Origin: Paraspadella gotoi
Lineage: Eukaryota > Chaetognatha
Direction: 5' to 3'
NCBI GenBank assembly: GCA_051294375.1
Contig: CM119271.1
Coordinates: 6,573,632 to 6,637,631, forward strand
DNA length: 64,000 nucleotides
The position numbers were made by a program, and so were the translations under genes. Positions 58,517 to 64,000 of this stretch are shown piece after piece (position 1 is the first letter of the stretch; each line of letters starts with the position of its first letter). A model generated the notes under the pieces. It was not told where the DNA came from, made no database searches, and saw nothing but the letters and a program-made list of their open reading frames with translations.

Positions 58517-60418
58517 TCATGTATGCTTATTTTTTGAATTTTTTTTCAGTTCCTTCAACCTCATCTGTTCCTTCAAATATTCGAGCGCAAGTTCGTAGCG
58601 TTCAAAGTACGGTTCCAACTCCTCCTCGTCGGCTCGCACCCTGTGCATGGCCTTTTCGTCTTTTCCCGCCTCCTCCATCATTCCAGCAAAGTGCGCCTTT
58701 TGATTCTCTTCCAACAACGTGATGGCGCTGCCGGCGCGCCCAGCTCGAGCCGTTCGTCCCACGCGATGAACGTACGTCTTGACAAAGGCAGGACAGTCGT
58801 AGGAAATGACCCATTTAACGCCGGGTAAGTCCATGCCGCGGGCCATGGCGTCGGTGCAAACTACCACGTCCAACTTTTCCGCGTCGAACTGTCGGATGAT
58901 TCGCTCGCGTTTTAGTGGGGAGAGGGCGGAGGAAAACTCACGAACGGAGAAACCCCCGAAACCCTTGGAGAGGTGGAGCAATTTTCGGGCGTTCTCTTTG
59001 GTCTTGGTGAAGAGCAGAACCCGTTTGAATTTGAGTCGCGTCATGAAGTAGAGGAAAATGAGGGGCTTTAGAGATGGATTCTTAACGAAGCAAGTGTATT
59101 CGGCCAAGCCTTTGGGCGTCGTGTATTTGCCGAGAAATTGACCCTCACGCGGCGCAGATATCTCGCTTTCGGTGGCACCAGATTTTTTCGGCTGGACCGA
59201 CGTAAAAAGTTTCGGTTGAAATAAACGTAAAGCTTCAAGTTTTTCAGGATTTTGACTCAAAGTGGCCGAAAATAGAAGCTTCTGCAATGGATACACGGGC
59301 TTCATGGGCTTGTTGAGCCCGCCGAGACACAGAGCATCCTCGTGACTCACAATTTCTCGGTCGCGTTTGGCCGATTCTTCCACCGCCTCCAACCAATCCT
59401 GCTTTATGTCTTGCATCATTCGATCGGCCTCATCGATGACAAGGAATCGAAGTTTAGAGAGCGAGAATCCTGGAGTCGTTTGGAGATGATCAACGAGTCG
59501 ACCCGGCGTCGCCACCAAAATGTCCACTTTTGAGTAGGTGCCGGAACGAAGCTGCCATACGAGTGCTTTTCGCTCTTTTTCCATCGTCTGGTGACCGGAT
59601 ACCGCCAGTCCCACCTTGAGTCCCAGACAGGCCGCGTGGATTGAAAAAACTCTGAACACTTGCAGCGCCAAGTCCTTTACGGGAAGGACCACCAAGGCCC
59701 GCACGGCCGGTACGACGCGCTGACTGAGAGCCTGGAGGATGGGAACGACGTAGGCGAGTGTTTTGCCAGATCCGGTCGGCGCCGAGACACAGATGTCGTT
59801 CGGTCGAAGGAATCCGGGCTCGAGATAAAGGGTTCCGGGATGAAGACTACCGAGCAAAAATGGAACAACTTGGCGTTGCACCGGGAAGAAGTATCTTACG
59901 CCGTTTTCCTGTAGACTTTGTCGCAGACGTTCGTCGATGAGGGCCTCATCGCCGATTGGAGTTTTACCCTCGTCCAAATTGACCGCCACAACTGAAGGTT
60001 TGGATAACCACTCGGGAAGGACTCTTTCCACGACCGACCGTTGTATCCAATCGGACGGGGAAAGGACTGTGAATCCTCCCACTTCTCTGTTGTTGGAGAG
60101 AGATTCTACGGCTTCAGTCGAGGCAGACGGCTCAGTTACGGTCGATTCTTCAATTTCCCGTGTCCCTCCGAGCGAAGAAGGATACCCGGTGGCATCGTTG
60201 GATTCTTCCTGGATTATTTCCTCATTTTCTTCTCTTTTCTCCAGTTTCCGCTTTTTCGTTTTTTTCTTCTTCTTCTTTTTTTCTTCTTCCACTTCCCGCT
60301 CCGCTTTTCTTTTTAACGCCCTCGATTTCAACTGCGCAAGGACGTCGTCCGTGGGAGTTTCTGTCACCAAGTCCGACTCGTCTTCTCCCAGGTATCGGTT
60401 CACAGTAAACAGTGCCAT
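58517..60418 (-). CDS. DDX51: DDX51 DEAD-box RNA helicase
   Basis: Intronless, 633 residues (human 666). Lys-rich nuclear/nucleolar N-terminus, then helicase core. Motif Q FFPVQRQVVPFLL, motif I SAPTGSGKT, Ia PVKDLALQV, Ib TPGRLVDHL, II DEAD within VIDEADRMM, III SATLSQN, V CTDAMARGMD, VI YVHRVGRTARAG. All catalytic motifs intact. Ortholog of yeast Dbp6, acting in 60S ribosome assembly and, in mammals, in removal of U8 snoRNA during 28S maturation. Confidence 0.94.
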   Translation of the reverse strand: MALFTVNRYLGEDESDLVTETPTDDVLAQLKSRALKRKAEREVEEEKKKKKKKTKKRKLEKREENEEIIQEESNDATGYPSSLGGTREIEESTVTEPSASTEAVESLSNNREVGGFTVLSPSDWIQRSVVERVLPEWLSKPSVVAVNLDEGKTPIGDEALIDERLRQSLQENGVRYFFPVQRQVVPFLLGSLHPGTLYLEPGFLRPNDICVSAPTGSGKTLAYVVPILQALSQRVVPAVRALVVLPVKDLALQVFRVFSIHAACLGLKVGLAVSGHQTMEKERKALVWQLRSGTYSKVDILVATPGRLVDHLQTTPGFSLSKLRFLVIDEADRMMQDIKQDWLEAVEESAKRDREIVSHEDALCLGGLNKPMKPVYPLQKLLFSATLSQNPEKLEALRLFQPKLFTSVQPKKSGATESEISAPREGQFLGKYTTPKGLAEYTCFVKNPSLKPLIFLYFMTRLKFKRVLLFTKTKENARKLLHLSKGFGGFSVREFSSALSPLKRERIIRQFDAEKLDVVVCTDAMARGMDLPGVKWVISYDCPAFVKTYVHRVGRTARAGRAGSAITLLEENQKAHFAGMMEEAGKDEKAMHRVRADEEELEPYFERYELALEYLKEQMRLKELKKNSKNKHT

Positions 60419-60700
60419 CTCCTTTTAAACAATTTAAAAAGTAATATAATCATTAATCATCGAGAGAGCGAGAAAAAAAGAAAAATTTACACTAAAGACA
60501 AGTGCGAGCTATATAAAAATTCCCGGTTAATCATATAATAATATATTAACAGAGAATGAGAGACGGTAAAAGATAAAAAATGGTATGAACCTGAACTATT
60601 TGGGAGCGCTTGTATCACAGTAAAAATTAACTAGAACATTACACCAAACCGTCGCCAAGTGATCTGGACAGACTAGAAAATGACTTGCCAATTCATAAAG

Positions 60701-63700
60701 TTAAGAATTGGTTACATCGTCTATAAGCGTTAAAAGTTGCTGTTTGGCCTTTTTATTGAGATGCGAGACGCAACCAACAAGACCGCTCATTTGTTTCTTT
60801 GAATAGATGCCCTTTTTTTCTAGGACCCACTGCTCCAGCGAAGGCTCGGGCAAGTAAAAAGCTTTGATGTAGCCTTCGACGTAATCTCGGTCTGGAATCG
60901 GACGCAGGTCAGTCAGCTGCTCTAACTTGCTCAAAAACTGCTGATAATCTAACTGCATAAGCGCTCGACCTTCGTTGCTACACTTTTTCGTGCAGGCATA
61001 ACCTTCGACGAAAGTGCGGCTGGCCAGACGAATCACGTGCTCCCACAGAACATCGGTGACCACGGCGGGGACGGGCATCGACTTGGCTACCTCGCCGACT
61101 TTTCGAGCCATGCGTCGGAGCTCTCGCAGCGCGTCGTCGATGTACTGGCTGTGTTGCGACATTATCTCGTCAATGTCGAAAGCCGCTACGGCGATCGAAT
61201 TGAGGACGGATTCGTAGTTTACGGCTTGAACGGCGACGACTCGGTATACGGGGCGACGTAGTTCAACCGCCTGCGCCACAGATTGTGCGTAAAACTGCTG
61301 CATCCCCTGACGCTGACCCGGAGCTAAAAGCTTCTCAAAATGCGGTCGAAGAATGAGAACTTGCTCCGAAAGATAAACCAAGGACTCAGATGCGGCGACT
61401 CTTTCGGCGAAACAAAACAAGGCCGCTTCGTCTTCGGTTGAACTCAAGATCGGCGACAAGTTTGGCGCCGCCACTTTAAGTGTTTCCCCTTTGTCGGAGG
61501 CACAGTTGGCATCGTTCGTCGGACCCTCACGCCGAAGGATGAGTTCTTCACGCACGCGCTTTAACGTCCCCCGCAATCGAGACGGCAGCATCTTGTCGCC
61601 AACGAGGGAGCCAGTGAGGGCGTTTGAATCAACGTTGGAGCCACCAAGCAGAGTGGATTGGCTGCGGCCGAAGAACAGAAAGGTAGAGTAGAAGAGAAAC
61701 TCGTAAAGCTGAGTGGCGCCCACGAAGACATCAAAGGCAATCGGTTCCAGGGCCTGCATCATCTGCAGGTACTTGCCGATGAGCCGAAGCACGTTGAGAG
61801 TGGCGTTGGTCACGAGCGGGAGAGAAGCGTCAGGCCTTATCGGCTTTTTGTGGCGGATGGAGTGGACAACGACGGCGTCTTCGTCCTCCTCGATGGCTTC
61901 CCGTTTAAGCTCCTCGGATTCGGAATCAGAGTCACCGGCGTCGCCGGAATCGTCGGCCCAAACGTCTTCGACAAACTCTTCCTCTTTGCACAGGGCGTCG
62001 AAGGGGCTGGAGTTTTCCACGTAGCAGGCAAATACGTCTCCGGGGACTGAGTTGGCGGTCGGTCGCGGGAATAAACGGTTCGAACCTTCAGTGTCGACCT
62101 TTGACTGATTTTGTTTGCGCAAAAAGCGAAACTCGTAGAGCTGCTCGAGGGTAAAGGTCGACTTAACCGGAAGAAGGACCCAACCCTCGTTCTCCAAAAA
62201 CATTCGCAGCTCATCCAGGCAAGCGCGATGATAATGCTTAAAATAATTGATGCTCTGCTTTTTCATTCCGTCCCTGAGCCCTTCACTTGACGAAGCCGGA
62301 CAGAACTGAGCTCCAACGGCGATGAGAGTGTTCCCGATTCGTAGAACCTGCATAAAGTCGTCAAACTTGTACGAAGAAAGGTCCGAGGCCAGGAGGTAAA
62401 CCTTGACCTTTTGCTGCACGTCTTGCCAAATGCGAGAGACGCCGTGCTCGAGTTTTTGGCGCACGTAGGTGCAGGACTCAGGCGAGACATCCGCCTCTGG
62501 ACGGCGCGAGCTCGAGATTGTCGGCGGCGGGGGCGGGGGTGTACCAAAGCAGGGATCCTCGTTAAGGGTGGCGTCTTTAAGGGCGTCCTGGTGATCGAGT
62601 ATACGAGTCTTGTACCATCCCATTACCGAGTCGTAATTTCTCAGGATGCCGAAAAGCTCTTTCGAAAGGTCGACAAGGCACGGTACAAAAGACTCGGCTG
62701 GGATAAAACGGCACAAGTCACTGTACTGCTTTTTGCGAAAGTCGATATTGGATCCCGAATATTGAGACGAACAATACGACGATGACTGCGACGTCGACGA
62801 CTGCGACCGGCTGGGACCAAAGGGATTGGAATAAGAATCATCCTCGCCCGTTGTCTCGAATGAACTCTGCGGATAGGCGAGTTCCACGTGTCCAAGTACG
62901 ATATTGAATGCCAGGTTGTGGATAGTGCTGGCGAAGTGCATGAGCAATTGATCCACGGATGTCTCTGTCTTGCCCAGCATGGCGTAGGATTTTTGAAGCT
63001 TAGCAAATTCATCGCAGTCGAAGTGTTGAGGTATTCGACCAAGGGCGACGTCGAGACCCTCCTCGATCAATTCCAGTGTATCCTGCAGTTTGGAGCCCAA
63101 TTCGGCGATGCACTGGTGCTGTCGATGACGAAGGCTGGCGGCGCGGCAGTCGAGGCAGAGTTCGATGGCTCGGGCGTAATCCTCGGCGTCCACCATGGCC
63201 CGGAGAGCGGCGTCAGTGGCGCGTAGGCGTCGAATAGTTTTCAGCGATTCCAACAGAAATCGGAAACGAGATCGGCGCCGGGTTCTGGCGTATAGGCGTA
63301 GTGATTCTCCCGTAAAATCGTCGCGTGCGGCCGCGAGGGATCTGTAAGGTAAAAAAAATTTTGGCCAGAATAGATTATTTTTACAAAATAAAAAAATTTA
63401 AATAAACGTTCGTTCGATAGTCCTCACAAGGCTCATAGTCATAGTCATAGTCATACCTCCTCGACGAGGCAGCAACGGAAACGGCGTTCTTAAGCCCTTC
63501 CTGCAACTCAACAACACGGGCCAGCTCGTCCTGGAAAGCTGTGCTGTTCTGCAGCACAGCGTCGGAAAGCATTCGGCAGACCACGTCGAGTTGTTTGCGA
63601 AGCAGCGCCCGCCGCTCGGCGACTGCGTCTAGTTCCAGTGTTCCCTCGGCGGTGGCCGCCGCCGTTTCTTCCAACCCTTCCAACTCATGTCGGCCGGGGT

Positions 63701-63905
63701 CGGCGCCACCCTCCTCGAAGTATAACTGTGGTAGCGCCGATAGGAGGTCGCGGTCGACTTCGGGATTGGGTAATGGCTGACGGGGCGCCTCGAACCCCGT
63801 AAAAAATACGCCCGAAGAGTCAGCGTCTCGAGGTTCTGGTTCATCCTCGACCGAAGGTTGGGTCAGGTTTTCCACCAGGTTTTTCAGTTTTCGAAGGGCG
63901 GCCAT
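60701..63905 (-). CDS. VPS50: VPS50 (syndetin), EARP tethering complex subunit
   Basis: Two exons: 63457-63905 and 60701-63341; 1029 residues (human 964). EARP (VPS50-51-52-53) tethers vesicles at recycling endosomes. N-terminal VPS54-like region (ALPQLYFEE, QEGLKNAV), then TIRRLRATDAALRAMVDAED, ELGSKLQDTLELIEEGLDVAL and LEHGVSRIWQDVQQKVKVYL. Further on are SINYFKHYHRACLDELRMF, an acidic linker around EDVWADDSGD, NATLNVLRLIGKYLQMMQ, and the C-terminal ECSNEGRALMQLDYQQFL-type block (CSNEGRALMQLD). The ATG at 63905 gives a start consistent with the family. A TATGAC tandem repeat abuts the exon 1 donor. Confidence 0.93.
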
Positions 63906-64000
63906 TAAATGGTCAATCGGATTTTTAAATTTTTTTATTTTGTTAAGAATTGACTGAAAAGATGGGAAAATGTAAAGAGAGGAAAGACAAACGCAACACA

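Overview
This is 64 kb of animal nuclear DNA with a very compact layout. I find 26 protein-coding genes. Most are single-copy eukaryotic housekeeping genes, and several point to Metazoa: a MXD-type repressor with a SIN3-binding N-terminus, BCAP31, SAAL1, TCEANC2, TMEM267, VPS50/syndetin and a brambleberry-type karyogamy protein. Introns are mostly 50-120 bp, many genes have no intron, and most gaps between genes are 150-400 bp. All 26 genes lie on the minus strand. At least twelve start codons follow closely after a pyrimidine tract ending in AG, which would suit spliced-leader trans-splicing of a polycistronic or near-polycistronic array. Compact genome, strict co-orientation and likely trans-splicing together suggest an early-branching animal. 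A sponge, possibly a glass sponge, is my best guess; that is inference and not proof.

Layout from left to right (every gene is read right to left): GEN1 (cut by the window edge), TTC1, TCEANC2, two tandem DHRS1-like dehydrogenases, SRSF1, a 2.2-kb gap with an odd GC-richer island, SLC35A4-like and SLC35A2/A3-like nucleotide-sugar transporters, MRE11 (with a 2-kb DNA transposon in intron 7), NTMT1, TFIP11, an unrecognised Ig-like/mucin membrane protein, a gap with a foldback element, SAAL1, MXD/MNT, BCAP31, CMC1, COA3, TMEM267, OCRL/INPP5B, CUL1, a gap with a telomere-like inverted-repeat element, brambleberry (KAR5/GEX1 family), HUS1, a C2H2 zinc-finger gene, TBC1D30, DDX51 and VPS50.

Functional groupings: GEN1, MRE11 and HUS1 act in DNA repair and checkpoint signalling. 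SRSF1 and TFIP11 act in splicing. CMC1 and COA3 are partners in early cytochrome c oxidase assembly and are neighbours here. OCRL/INPP5B, TBC1D30 and VPS50 act in membrane traffic.

Most notable points: the one-strand arrangement with acceptor-like sites at starts; an MRE11 that has lost two of the seven metal-binding residues of its nuclease site while the frame stays intact; three GC-AG introns sharing the donor GCGAGT; and a karyogamy protein ending in a WRC-like Cys3His motif. Exon boundaries were derived by hand from reading frame, splice consensus and remembered family sequences. No search or expression data were available.
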